A stretch of 64,000 nucleotides of DNA from Zingiber officinale (Eukaryota > Streptophyta > Magnoliopsida > Zingiberales > Zingiberaceae). Where the stretch lies: the NCBI RefSeq assembly GCF_018446385.1, contig NC_056001.1, forward strand, positions 109,408,436 through 109,472,435, given 5' to 3'. The translations under genes and the position numbers were made by a program. The notes below the pieces were generated by a model. That model saw only the letters and a program-made list of their open reading frames with translations, made no database searches and had not been told where the DNA came from. Each line of letters opens with the position of its first letter. Position 1 is the first letter of the stretch. This document shows, piece after piece, positions 23,461 to 34,454 of this stretch.

Positions 23461-24609
23461 TCAAATAAATTTGCAGTTTGGATTATTCCCCTTCACTTCA
23501 GCAAGTTCGGGGAGTTTATCTTTGTAAGGGAGAACAAAGCTCTGCAAGAATTTTGGATCCGGCGATGAGAAAAAGTTGTGTAGCTTGATGTTTGAAGTCC
23601 ATAACCCTTCAGATTTCAATATCTTCATCAATTGAAACCGAGGAATTAACCTCTTTTCCAAACTAAATGCCAAAACGATTGGGTGGTTAGCAATCTCAGA
23701 AGGTTTAATTTCAACATCCTTGATAAAAAATTCCATCTTCCTCTGCAATACTTCTGTGGAATGCCATAAAAAGGCTGGACGTTTCTTGAATGCAGCAGTG
23801 AAATCCGAGTTTGACCAACCAAAGCTGTGCAAGAGCTTGACTTGGACCTCAAATTTTTCCCTGCTGACCCCGTGCAGCACATCAAGGATCCAAAGGAACA
23901 TTTTGGATTCACGGGGAATTCCAATCCCCTCAGCTCTATCTACCAAAGCCCGGAGGGATTCAGGATTCTGCACGATGAAGCCGGGGTGCCTTTTAATGAC
24001 ACGAGAAACCCGGTCTTCAGGAATACCACATTCATCCCGTAAGAAGTTCAAGTTAGGGCGTACCACATTCTCAATGCTGGTACTCATAAACCTATTATAG
24101 CTCTGGAGATTCCTGAGGAGGATCTCCCTCGATCCAAATAAACTTTCCCAAACCTTCAATCTGGGGAGAAGCGCGTTCTGGGCGTCGAGATAAAGAAGGA
24201 TGGGATGCCGCAAAACCGCATTGGCGATGTCGGACTCAGATAAGCCCATGTCGCGCAAAATTTTAAACTTTGGAGCGAGACTGTTCTCCACATCCCTGCA
24301 GAGAAATCCTGGCTTCCAAGATATTATCTTTCTGAGATTAGCTCCATCAATGCCCTGAGATCTGAGAAATCCAAGAACGGCGTCGGCCTTCTCGGCGGAC
24401 CGAAAACGGGGGAACGACTTGGAGACCTTGGAAGCATCGTCGGCGGAGAAGCCGCATGCATTCATGAGGTACTCGACCAGGAAGTTGGGATCGGGAGAAG
24501 CGGTGGCGACTGAGGAGGTGGCGGAAGCGCCGGTGGAGAAGAAGAGGCGACGGAATTGGATCGATGGAAGGAGCGCATGGCCGCGGACTAGGGAGTGAAT
24601 ATGAAGCAT
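23461..24609 (-). CDS. mTERF family protein, copy 1
   Basis: An open frame of 382 codons without introns, as usual for plant mTERF genes. The N-terminus (residues 1-35) is rich in Arg, Ser and Leu with 'RRLFFSTG', typical of a mitochondrial or plastid transit peptide. Residues ~45-365 are a chain of degenerate ~30-residue mTERF helical repeats, with motif-like 'RVIKRHPGF', 'LRRxPILL'-type and 'HPIVLAFSLEKRLIPR' segments. In the family such repeats form a curved solenoid that binds organellar DNA or RNA and acts in termination, splicing or transcript stability. The target cannot be read from sequence. The closest described group is probably MTERF15/MTERF8-like. The start at 24609 (MLHIHSL) aligns with the starts of copies 3 and 4. 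The C-terminus is longer than in the other copies. Confidence 0.9.
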   Translation of the reverse strand: MLHIHSLVRGHALLPSIQFRRLFFSTGASATSSVATASPDPNFLVEYLMNACGFSADDASKVSKSFPRFRSAEKADAVLGFLRSQGIDGANLRKIISWKPGFLCRDVENSLAPKFKILRDMGLSESDIANAVLRHPILLYLDAQNALLPRLKVWESLFGSREILLRNLQSYNRFMSTSIENVVRPNLNFLRDECGIPEDRVSRVIKRHPGFIVQNPESLRALVDRAEGIGIPRESKMFLWILDVLHGVSREKFEVQVKLLHSFGWSNSDFTAAFKKRPAFLWHSTEVLQRKMEFFIKDVEIKPSEIANHPIVLAFSLEKRLIPRFQLMKILKSEGLWTSNIKLHNFFSSPDPKFLQSFVLPYKDKLPELAEVKGNNPNCKFI

Positions 24610-24664
24610 CGCGACGGCCGACCAGGTAAGCTCGTCACGAATACACCGCGATGACCAAATTGCA

Positions 24665-24673
24665 AAACCCTAA
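24665..24673 (-). promoter_or_regulatory. Telo-box-like motif upstream of mTERF copy 1
   Basis: AAACCCTAA lies 56 bases upstream of the start codon. The same motif is present at a similar distance upstream of copy 3 (31685-31693) and is altered upstream of copy 4. Telo-boxes are common in promoters and 5' leaders of plant genes for ribosome and organelle biogenesis. Role here is inferred. Confidence 0.5.
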
Positions 24674-24689
24674 ATTGAAAAGCCTTTCA

Positions 24690-27179
24690 CTTCAGTTTTC
24701 AGGGCTAATTTGACAATTTGCCCCTGTTTCACATTTTCTTAAAGCTGCCCACAGGCTCCCCGGATCTATGGTATAATGAAAGGACATCTAATTATCATTT
24801 AGATATTCATTAGAACAGGTAACTAAGAGATACTTGACTCCTAAATCGTTTTAATTTATCCTATTATAAGTGAAAAATTTTCATAGGATTAAATCGATTG
24901 CTCCATGCTTGACAATATCTGACCTCATTAATCTTTGTCTTTTAAAGTTACCTATAAATTTCACTTTTGCCTTACATGAAAAAAAAATAAAAAACTAGCA
25001 TATATATATATATTAACCTGCTGCTTTAAATATTTAAGGTTCCATTTATTTTACATGAAGTGTTATACTGATATAAAATAGTTTGCAAGACTACTAATAT
25101 GTTTTTTTAATAAAATGTACCTTTTTTTTCAAACCTCATAGCACATTATACGTTTTTCCCAAATCAAGTAGGTGTTTTAGGATTGTTCATTTCTCATTTT
25201 ACCCTTTCCAAAAATTACTAGTATTTCTCACATGCGTATGAAGAAAAGATCATTTCCAACTGCGCTCACATGCTCTTGGAGAAGGTGACCTTCGTCCAAA
25301 CCAAAGTAGATGGTCGATGAACCGTGCAACTTCTTGTTAGAGAAAATAGAGAATAAAACATAGGTTAAAATCATCACTCCGATGGAGTTTCATAACGAAC
25401 TTTTTAGCTTATTGTACGTGGAAAAGTCGATCGGAGAAAACCTAACAAATGTAACTTTGGGGCAACTTCTTCTCTAGTGAATAATGCAGTTTATGTCTCC
25501 GACGGTCTTCATAAAATAGCTGCTCCCGACCACACGTCTCACTCCTGATCACGAACTTGAAAGTGACGAAACTTAGCTCCAGGCAATGTCTTCTATGTGA
25601 TTGTATTAGGATAGTGTTCAAGTGAGGTGTTAGCCGCAGGGTGTAAGCAATTGTAATGATTGTCAACCAACATTCCATATAATATGTAAACTGCGTAGGT
25701 AACGTTAATATTTCAAATTGCATTATAGTCGAGGACATCTTCGTTATATTCATCTAATAATTTTTTTTATCATTATTAAAAAATAAGTTATAATATTAGT
25801 GATAGTTGAAATTGTAGTGTTTATGAAATTTTATTATGATAAACCTTGTGAACAATATGTAAATTTTCTTTTACTAATTTACAAATCAATTAATATAATG
25901 TATAGATTAACATTATATGGAGCCTTGCCAATGTGATTTAGTAAAATATTGATTATCATGTATTGTTAGTGCTATGCATCTAGCCTTTTGATTTTTTTTT
26001 ATTAAAAGTTTAATTCATAATATCCTGAATTAATCAATAAATAGTGTGGTTATGAGTTTAAAGTTGCTTGTTTGTGAAATGTTAAATTATAATTTTAGAA
26101 AAAATATGATGATGTATTGAGTTCCTTCACTAGTGTGCTATAAAAATATTTACATATTTAATAGAAGTGATTGTTATTTACGATTTCATCAATACATAGA
26201 TTCATTTTGATGAAATGCACTCACGTAAGATGGAATTGATTGATGCAAAAAAAAAAACAAGACCAACTCGGTGATGGTAGTATACCAAAAATAAATACTA
26301 GTAGTAAGATGTCATCTTTCACATCTGTTAGTATTGTGGTAAGCACTGAAGAGAGTATGAATTGTATAAAAATTTTGAAAAAAATAAATGGTTAGTATTG
26401 AAGATGTCATAGGCATGAGTTGTTTGGAATGAATGTTGGTAGATACATGGAATCAACCAAAATATTATGACATTAGAATGCTAGTTGAAATAGAATGGAA
26501 TATCTCCACTAGTGAAGTTATAGCAAATGATATGAACTATTCAATAGATCCATCAATGTCATAGAATGAATATAGTGACCTTGAAAATACATTTCCATAG
26601 CTGAAGATGATTATATAATAAACTCAATATTTGTTGCGTCACAAAGTTAAGAATCAGACGGGAGTGATCAATTTTTATTGGTAAAGTAATATAAAATTTA
26701 ATTTGTAATAAGTTTTTTTTTGAAATAGTAGTGGAATGAATTTTTTTTACATTTCATAATATAATTTATATTCAATTAAAGTAGTGATGTAATGCATTTT
26801 TATTTAACTTTCATATTCTTACACTAGTAGAAACTTAAAAAATTATTGATTCTTTATAGGTATTCTCAATCTAAAAATATTTTAAAGACGTATTCAACTT
26901 GAGGAAAATAAGAATTAAAATAATTCGCTCACTCTGAAAATAAGTGTTTTGCAAGTCAAACTGGATGTAAAAAAGAAATTTGAAAAAAAAAAAAAATAGC
27001 ATTCTCATGTCTACGTTAGTAGATACATTTATAATTGACGAACTAGGAGAGTAATAAGTAAACCATGTGAGAAAGTAGAACAGGTATAGTTCAATATCAT
27101 TGCTTATCCAGAAAAGAAACTCATAGCCAAATAAACCCTTGAGCTGTTGGATATTCCTCTCAAACTTAGCCACAACTCA
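24690..27179. other. AT-rich intergenic, mTERF copy 1 to copy 2
   Basis: 24990-25100 matches the upstream flanks of copies 3 and 4 ('TTTAAATATTTAAGGTTCC', 'GTTATACTGATATAAAATAG') and is an empty site for the element at 31879-32856. 25250-25740 has a 103-codon minus frame with no recognisable domain. 25800-27100 is very AT-rich with no supported gene. Confidence 0.55.
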
Positions 27180-28263
27180 CAAGACTTCGAACAGTTTGGA
27201 TAATTTATCTTCGTACGGGAGCACATACTTCTGCAAAAAAAATTGGCCTAGACAATGAGAAAAATATATGTAGATTTCAATATCTCCATCACACGAAATC
27301 GAGGAACCAACCTCTTTTCCAAACTTAATCCTAAAGGCAACGGGTGATAGACATTGTCTAAAGGTGCAATCCCAACCTCCTTGATAAAAAATCCCATCTT
27401 TCTCTGCAATGTCTCTGTGGAACTCCGTGAAAAAGTTGGATGTTTCTTGACTGTAGTATTGAAATCAACGTTCGACCAACCAAAAACATTCATGAGCTTA
27501 AATTTGGCCTCAAAATTTTCCCTGTTGACCCGTGCAGCACAAAAAGGGGTTCCAGAGGAGCATCCCGGATCCTCTGGGAATTCCAATCTTGTCGGCTCTA
27601 TCTACTAGAGCCCGGAGGGCATCAAGGTTCCGCATGATGAAACCGGGATGGTTTTTAATGACAAGAGGAACCCGGTCTTCAGGAATACCACATTCATCCC
27701 GCAAGAAGTTCATGTTGGGGCGCACTACATTCTCAATGTTGTTGCTAAAAACCATCCACTCCTCCGGAGATTCTTGAGGACGATCTCCCTCGATCCAAAT
27801 AAACTTTCCCAAGTCTTCAATTTGAGGAGAAGCGTGTTCTGGCTATTGAAGCCAATAATCATAGGGTGCATCCGAACGACATCGATGATGTCAAATTCAG
27901 ATAATCCCATTTCATGCAAAATTTTGAACTTTGGATCATGATTCATTTCCACATCCCAGCCAAGCATCGTGGTTTCCAAGCTAGTATCCTTCCCAGATTA
28001 GCACCATCAAGTCCCTGAGATATGAAGAATCCAAGAACGACGTTGGGCTTCTCGGAGGACTCAATACGAGGTAGCAACTTGGAGACCTTGGAAGTATCGT
28101 CAACGGAGAAGCCACATGTATCCATGAGGTACTCGACCAAGAAGTGGGGATCGAGAGAAGAGGTGGCACCTGAGGAGGAGACGGATGTGCTGGTGGAGAA
28201 GAAGGCATGATAGAGTTGGGTCGAAGGAGGGAGAGCAGAGCAGCGAACCAGGAATTGAAGCAT
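27180..28263 (-). pseudogene. mTERF pseudogene, copy 2
   Basis: It is collinear with the other three copies. The ancestral start corresponds to ATG at 28263 (MLQFLVR). The reading frame moves between blocks at about 27960, 27770 and 27550, so there are at least three frameshifts. It keeps 'FFSTSTS', 'DECGIPEDRV', 'GLSLEKRLVPRFRVMEILKS' and the C-terminal 'LPY' region. A deletion near 27275 removes the segment encoding 'EGLWTS' in the others. A MITE lies 26 bases upstream of the old start. Not expected to yield a working protein. Confidence 0.88.
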
Positions 28264-28289
28264 CACATTGGCGCATCTAGTGACCATAA

Positions 28290-28707
28290 GAGCATTCACA
28301 ATTGATGTATTAATGGGGTGTTATAACACTCTTCTCTTGAACGCGTTCAAGATACCCCATGCGTATTTCTTTTAAAATTTTATTTATGAAAAAAAATCAT
28401 AAATTTTAAAATTAAAAATTGAATAAAATGATTAATTTTTTAACAGTTAATTTTTAACCGTTAATTTTTAACAACTAGTTTAAAATTCCATCTATAAATA
28501 TCAACTAACGTGTACACATATTTATTTAATATAATATAATTTTAAGATGATTGAGTGGACTATGAGATTCATATCATAAATAATGAGTATTAATGTTAAA
28601 AGAAATGTAGATTAAAATGATCTATTGTTATAATGAGTATGTGACAATGAACCTAATGCTTTTTATGAGGTGATGAGTGTTATAATAAGAATGGATTATG
28701 GATACTC
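28290..28707. mobile_element. MITE, Harbinger-like (TSD TAA)
   Basis: The ends GAGCATTCACAATT and, inverted, GAGTATCCATAATC form an imperfect 14-bp terminal inverted repeat. TAA flanks both ends (28287-28289 and 28708-28710), the usual PIF/Harbinger-type target. It is 418 bp, AT-rich and non-coding. The 3-bp TSD alone is weak evidence, so the superfamily call is tentative. Confidence 0.55.
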
Positions 28708-28839
28708 TAATGATGACCCAAATAATAGAGACCCCATAAAACACTACTTCAATACGAGGCTAATTTCACTTATATCCTCTTTATGTTTTGTGTAAATCAA
28801 GTCAATTCAAAGCATTTTGGTACGATCTATTTAGCTGAT

Positions 28840-29539
28840 TGACAATTATTTTTTTTTCTTTCCTTTTTTTTTTAGTAATACAATTGTTCAAATTTTTGTA
28901 TAACTAATCCCAACAAATTATGTAACTTTAATTATATTCTTAACAATTCTCTCCTCAAACGAAGAATCATAATTATTCTTATAGTCTGAGTCTCTCTACG
29001 AGCACCCGATCACTCTTGACTTACTTTAGACCACATTACGAGCATCCGATCACCCTGACCTGCTCTGAGCTCTAAATGACATCTGATTTAGATCATATCT
29101 CTGATATCATTTGTTATGTCTAAAGGATATTCACATATCTTTACAATGACATGATATTATTCATTTTGGACTTAAGTCCTCATAACTTTACTCTTTGTGA
29201 CAAAAGGCGCGCTCGCCCCCAGCGCCCCCGCCAACCCATCCCAAGGCCAACACGGAGGAGGTAAATCACGGGCGGCTACTAGCCTTTGGAATAGTGACTA
29301 ACACATAAAGGTGATATTTATCTCGGATTTTCCAAGATTTGAACCCTAGACCTCATTATGATAACACCTCATATGCTAGTCACTGACTCATCTGAGGGGA
29401 CCTTATAACTTTACTCTTGAACTCTATCTAAAAGGTCTAATGCCATTAAAAATCTCTTATATTCTTTTAAATTAATGATGTTTCTTATATCTTTTCAATA
29501 TTAAATTTAGACTATTGGATAAATTCAAAACATATGTAT
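28840..29539. repeat. Dispersed repeat, copy 1, split by a SINE
   Basis: 'CTCTCCTCAAACGAA', 'CTACGAGCACCCGATCACTC' and 'GACCTGCTCTGAGCTCTA' recur at 38530-38796. It contains the sequence 'ATATCATTTGTTATGTCTAA', common in plant spacer repeats. The SINE at 29195-29404 interrupts it. No coding content is seen. Confidence 0.7.
29195..29404 (-). mobile_element. tRNA-type SINE, 14-bp TSD
   Basis: Flanked by ATAACTTTACTCTT at 29181-29194 and 29405-29418. Read on minus it has a B-box-like GGGTTCAAATC (29336-29346) and an A-box-like region near 29376-29393 at its 5' end, giving a Pol III internal promoter in the expected order. The 3' part is GC-rich ('GGCGGGGGCGCTGGGGGCG'). About 210 bp, non-coding, and mobilised in trans by LINE machinery. 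Confidence 0.85.
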
Positions 29540-29815
29540 GATTAGCAAATTCAACGTGTAAGAGCTTATACGCACAATTTATAATTTCATATTGCCATAA
29601 AATAACATATCATAATAACATACATAAATAGATTATCAAAAATGATAAATCCAATCAAACAACTTATAAATAAGCACACAAAATTAATAAATTTAAGTAA
29701 TAAGATGGTAAAAGAAGATAGAAAATAGATACCTCGTTGCAAAGAGAAGGAACACTACAGTTGGCAGCGACAGAAGAGAATAAATCTGTGAAGAGATCTA
29801 TCTATGATATTTAAA
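29540..29815. repeat. Duplicated flank block (empty site)
   Basis: It matches 19750-19896 joined to 21443-21560. The junction 'TAAGTAATAAGATGG' near 29696-29710 lacks the solo LTR found at 19897-21442. This shows that the block was duplicated together with the mTERF genes. Confidence 0.75.
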
Positions 29816-30510
29816 ATGATTTTGATAAAATTTAAATAATTCTAACTAAATTAATAAATAATATTTTGATATAATAATCAAAACCCTAAATAATAAATTT
29901 TAAACTCATTATAATACATTATATCAGTTACTCATTAACCTCTACATATTTTAATAACTACTAGATAGTTTGTACATGTGTAAACTCTAAACTCCAAACT
30001 TATCTTAAATATATTATATTAAGATAACTTTTATATATTATAACAGCTACTAAAATAGGGCTAAGTCAAGAGGTATTTTTGAAAGAAAAATATCATTGAA
30101 ATCCCTTTTTATTTTTTATTTTTATATTAGAAAAGTGCTCTTTTTGATGATTTATAAGCCCTTTTAATTTTTTCCAAATTTCTTCTTGCAACAAACTCTG
30201 CATATCAGCATATGTGAACACTTTTAGATGCCAAGCATTATGAAATTTGGCAACTCAAATTAACTTTCTTAAGAAAAAAATGGGGCAAGCCAACATTGTG
30301 TCACAAACTGAGTTGATTGGGCTAGTGCCCAGATCCCAGCGTGCCATCCATTTATAAGACTTGACCAAGAATCCCTTTGTGTCAGTGGGCGTCTTCACTA
30401 GACCATGAAAACAACAATAAAGATTAGCTCAATATCATTGCTTCTAAAATAACATACTCAGATAAATCCTTGCATTCATTTGCAGTTTGGATTATTCACC
30501 TTTAACTCAG
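29816..30510. other. Intergenic, 3' side of mTERF copy 3
   Basis: AT-rich. The last ~100 bases match the 3' flank of copies 1 and 4 ('CAATATCATTGCTT', 'GCAGTTTGGATTATTC'). No gene, RNA or transposon is recognised. Confidence 0.5.
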
Positions 30511-31629
30511 CTACAGCACACAAGTCTTGGGGAGTTTATCTTTGTAAGGGAGAACAAAGCTCTGAAAGAATTTTGGACCAGGCAATGAGAAAAAACTATG
30601 TAGCTTGATTTTTGAAGTCCATAACCCTTCAGACTTCAATATCTTCATCAATTGAAATCGAGGAATTAACCTCTTTTCCAAACTAAATGCTAAAACGATT
30701 GGGTGGTTAGCAATCTCAGAAGGTTTAAGTTCAACATCCTTGATAAAAAATTCAATCTTCCTCTGCAATATTTCTGTGGAATGACATAGAAAGGTTGGAC
30801 GTTGCTTGAATGCAGCAGTGAAATCCGAGTTCGACCAACCAAAGCTGTGCAAGAGCTTGACTTGGACCTGAAATTTTTCCCTGCTGACCCCGTGCAGCAC
30901 ATCAAGGATCCAGAGGAACATCTTAGATTTCGGGGGAATTCCAATCCCCTCTGCTCTATCAACCAAAGCCCGGAGGGATTCAGGATTATGCACGATGAAG
31001 CCGGGGTGCCTTCTAATGACACGAGAAACCCGGTCTTCAGGAATACCACATTCATCCCGTAAGAAGTTCAAGTTAGGGCGTACCACATTCTCAATGCTGG
31101 TGCTCATAAACCTATTACAGCGCCGGAGATTCCTGAGGAGAATGTCCCTCGATCCAAATAAACTTTCCCAAAACTTCAATCTGGGGAGAAGCGTGTTCTG
31201 GACGCTGAGGGAAAGAATCATGGGGTGCAACATAACGACATTGACGGCGTCAGACTCAGAGAGCCCCAATTCGTGCAAACAATTGAACTTCGGAGCTAGG
31301 ATCGTCTGCACATCGCAGCCGAGCAATGATGGTATCCAAGTTATTAACTTTCTGAGATTAGCGCCATCAAGGCCCTGAGATCTGAGAAATCCAAGAACGG
31401 CGTCGGCCTTCTCGGTGGACCGAAAACGGGGGAGCGACTTGGAGACCTTGGAAGCATCGTCGGTGGAGAAGCCGCATGTATTCACGAGGTACTCGACAAG
31501 GAAGTGGGGATCGGGAGAAGCGGTGGCGACTGAGGACGAGGCGGAAGCACCGGTGGAGAAGAAGAGACGACGGAGTTGGATCGATGGAAGGAGAGCATGG
31601 CAGCGGACTAGGGAGTGAAGGTGAAACAT
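30511..31629 (-). CDS. mTERF family protein, copy 3
   Basis: 372 codons from the ATG at 31629 (MFHLHSLVR). An in-frame ATG at 31671 would add 14 residues, but the aligned start of copies 1 and 4 favours 31629. It has the same architecture as copy 1: transit-peptide-like N-terminus with 'LRRLFFSTG', then mTERF repeats to residue ~355. It is very similar to copy 1, including 'DECGIPEDRVSRVI', 'LWILDVLHGVSREKF' and 'HPIVLAFSLEKRLIPR'. An indel near the end changes the tail to 'KLPKTCVL' and ends the protein earlier than copy 1. The same-strand array, ~4 kb spacing and similarity indicate tandem duplication. Probably functional. Confidence 0.9.
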   Translation of the reverse strand: MFHLHSLVRCHALLPSIQLRRLFFSTGASASSSVATASPDPHFLVEYLVNTCGFSTDDASKVSKSLPRFRSTEKADAVLGFLRSQGLDGANLRKLITWIPSLLGCDVQTILAPKFNCLHELGLSESDAVNVVMLHPMILSLSVQNTLLPRLKFWESLFGSRDILLRNLRRCNRFMSTSIENVVRPNLNFLRDECGIPEDRVSRVIRRHPGFIVHNPESLRALVDRAEGIGIPPKSKMFLWILDVLHGVSREKFQVQVKLLHSFGWSNSDFTAAFKQRPTFLCHSTEILQRKIEFFIKDVELKPSEIANHPIVLAFSLEKRLIPRFQLMKILKSEGLWTSKIKLHSFFSLPGPKFFQSFVLPYKDKLPKTCVL

Positions 31630-31684
31630 CGCGACGGCCGACCAGGAAAGCTCGCCACGAATATAACGCAAAGACCAAATCGCA

Positions 31685-31693
31685 AAACCCTAA
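31685..31693 (-). promoter_or_regulatory. Telo-box-like motif upstream of mTERF copy 3
   Basis: AAACCCTAA 56 bases upstream of the preferred start, in the same position as in copy 1. This supports the start choice at 31629 and a shared promoter. Confidence 0.5.
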
Positions 31694-31878
31694 TTGCAAA
31701 AGGCTTTTCACTTCAGGGCTAATTTCACATTTACCACCCTATACGTTTCATATTTTCTTAAAGCTACCCACAAATTTCACTTTTGCGTTTCATGCCAATG
31801 AAAAAAATTAGCAAAAACATTAACCTGCTCCTTTAAATATTTAAGGTTTCATTTATTTTACATAAAGTGTTATACTAA

Positions 31879-32856
31879 GGGAAAATTTACATACAGTCCC
31901 CATTGACAAACACAACTTTGTATACACTCTTTATTGGAAGAAATCTTGCCCCCAGGGCGTAGCGCAGACGGTGGGCGCATGGTATCTCTGGCGTAATGGC
32001 CAGTGGTCGATTCTCAGGAACTGACGACCTGGGGTTTATCCCGCCATGCGCCTATGGCCTGTATACCTGCATGAACCTCCCTCCATATCCGTGGGGCCGG
32101 CACTAGGAGGACCGCTAAGGTAGCGGATCTACCTTTTTTTTTATTGGAAGAAATCTTTCTTTTCACTCCCTAGTTTAATATACTTACCTATTTGACCCTA
32201 ATATTTTAAGTATAAAAAGTCTAAAAATGAGTATAAATCTTCTTAAATTCAGTACATTAAACTAGAATCTAATATATTTTCTATCAAATTGAGTACGATT
32301 CTTTTTCTACTTCAATTGAATGGAAAATATACTAGATTTTCTTTAAATGATACTCAATTAGATGTAAAATATACTAAATTTTCTTTAAATGATATTCAAT
32401 TGGATGAAAAATATATTAGATTTTTTTCAAATGGTACTGAATTTAGAAGGAATTATATTAAATAGGAAAAAAGTCGTACTCAATTTAATAGAAAATAGAA
32501 AATATACTCGATTTTAGTTTAAAATACTAAATTTAATAAGAATTATACTCATTTTTAGACTATTTATACCTAAAATATATGAAGGACAATTTTAATTAAA
32601 AATATACTTGAATATACTAAATTTTCTTTAAATGATACTCAATTGGATAAAAAATATACTAAATTTTCTTTAAATTATACTCATTTTTGGACCTTTTGTA
32701 TCAAAAAAATTTGAGAGGCAATTAGGTCACAATATTTGCATGAGGGAGTTGAAGCAAATAAAACTTTATATGCAGAGAGTGGAAACAAAGTTTTTTATGA
32801 GTGAGGATTGTATGCAAAATTCAAGTTCTGATTGGAGATTTTTCTCTACTTTACTC
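31879..32856. mobile_element. Mutator-like non-coding element, TSD TTATACTAA
   Basis: A 9-bp direct repeat TTATACTAA (31870-31878 and 32857-32865) flanks 978 bp. The paralogous sites at about 25064-25085 and 36410-36430 read through with no insert. The ends carry a weak inverted similarity (GGGAAAATTTAC against GAGAAAAATCTCC near the other end, plus 'ACAACTTTGTATACACTCT' against 'AAAACTTTGTTTCCACTCTC'). The middle (32210-32700) is a degenerate minisatellite of 'AAATATACTAAATTTTC' and 'GATACTCAATTGGAT' words. No transposase frame. A SINE is nested at 31948-32140. Confidence 0.75.
31948..32140 (+). mobile_element. tRNA-derived SINE (Au-like), 17-bp TSD
   Basis: TTATTGGAAGAAATCTT flanks it perfectly (31931-31947 and 32141-32157). 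It has an A-box-like TAGCGCAGACGG (31960-31971) and a B-box GGTCGATTCTC (32005-32015), spaced as in tRNA-type promoters. The 3' end has a hairpin CCGCTA-agg-TAGCGG, then GATCTACC and a short T run. The perfect TSD means a fairly recent insertion. The same 3' hairpin tail occurs in the 13678-13743 insertion. Confidence 0.92.
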
Positions 32857-33118
32857 TTATACTAATATAAAATAGTTTGCAAAAATATTTTCCTTTCAAT
32901 TTATGATGCCTGAAAAGAGTTAATTACTTCATTTCTTTAAATATTTTAAGGTTCCATTTATTAGTCCCTAAAGTCACTGTAATGGAACATTTTGCTAGTA
33001 ATTTACAGCTTAAAGAAATGCAATTTCTGGATACTTTATCTCATGAAATTTAATTCTCACACAGGAATGCTGAAACTAATCCAAAATATCATCTCAACAA
33101 AAAATTAATATATCCAAG

Positions 33119-33465
33119 AATGAGGGATTTATTTGCGCAACAAAATAAGATAGTCCAGGAAAGGTTTATCATCACCGCACCACAACAGCAACAACAAGAA
33201 GTTATAACTATTTAGAGTTTATATGAATAATTTTCCAACAATGCACAATGCAAGACTATGAATTATTATAAATAAGATAGTCTAGGAAAGAATGAGGGAT
33301 TTATTTGCACAACAAAATAAGATAGTCCAGGAAAAGTTTATCATCACTACACCACAACAATAACAACAACAAGCTATAAGTTCTAACTATTTAGAGATAA
33401 CTATATAAATAATTTTCCAACAATACACAATGCAAGACTAGGAATTATTATAAATAGAGTTTCCA
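33119..33465. repeat. Tandem duplication, ~172-bp unit
   Basis: 'TGAGGGATTTATTTG' starts at 33121 and 33293. Both units contain 'AATAAGATAGTCCAGGAAA' and a CAACAA-rich stretch. A single corresponding unit exists at about 36685-36770 upstream of mTERF copy 4, so the duplication is local. Confidence 0.8.
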
Positions 33466-34454
33466 TTGATTGCTATACTGTTAGTACCTTCGGTTCTCAT
33501 TGATTCAAATACTCAAGCAGGTGATAAACTCTTTCCTCATAATAAGAATATCACTTTCTGTAAAGCTCAAAGAAGGAGCTTGCAATGTGAATTCTAAGCT
33601 CCTTCAACATTCAAAAGTATTAAACCGGCTGATGTTCCGACTAATTTGAAAGAAAATAGGTTCAGCATACATCTGACTCTACATGCAAAAAGGGGGAAAC
33701 CGCCTTTCATAATTCTAAAAGACAAATTTCCTCTTATAAGGAATTCAACTGGCATATCCCTAAAACAAATCCTGTTTAACTCAATCGAGTTGCAAACTGG
33801 AACTCAGAAAGCCTAACATCCTCATGTCTACCGAAACAATGACATGTATAATATAGAATATGAAAATTAAAAATGATTTTTCTATAATCTTGGCAGATGG
33901 GTATTGTTTTCAGGCTTAAATCCAACTCTGCTTGTGAAAGAGGGCAAAAATCGCTTTTGATGATTCTAAAAGACAAATATCTTCTAATTGGAAGGAGTTC
34001 AACTGCTAAGGTCCTAAAACAAATCCATTTCAACTCAATAGATTGCAAAATGGAACTCAGAAAACCTAACATCCTCATGCCTACAATTACAGTTACATTC
34101 ATAATATAGAATATGAATACTGCAAGTAAACCATATGAAAACTAGGACAAGATTGGTTCTATATCATTGATGATTCTAAAAGACAAATATCTTCTAATTG
34201 GAAGGAGTTCAAGTGATAAGGCCTTTAACAAATCCTTCTCAACTCAATCAGATTGCAAAATGGAACTCAGAAACCTAATATCCTCATGCCTACAGTAGCA
34301 GTTACATTCATAATATATAATATGAATACTGCAAGTACAACATATGAAAACTATGACAAGATTGGTTCAATATCATTGCTTATCCAGTCATAAAAATCAA
34401 ACCTATATAAATATAGCATTCATTAGCAGTTTGGATTATTCCCTTTGAACTCAG
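33466..34454. repeat. mTERF 3' flank with three ~210- to 250-bp repeats
   Basis: Copies begin near 33708, 33959 and 34169 with 'GATTCTAAAAGACAAAT' and include 'GCAAAATGGAACTCAGAAA' and 'ATATCCTCATGCCTACA'. The last copy runs into the 3' end of mTERF copy 4. 33530-33680 matches 23150-23290. No gene is supported; the short open frames are in repeats. Confidence 0.75.

Noticed and set aside
23646-24100. Open frames overlapping mTERF copy 1 on other frames (similar ones over copies 2, 3 and 4)
   Set aside because: They are shadows of the real coding frame. Products have no domain and the same shadows recur in each paralogue.
25442-25753. 103-codon minus frame between mTERF copies 1 and 2
   Set aside because: No recognisable domain, AT-rich spacer context, no paralogous copy.
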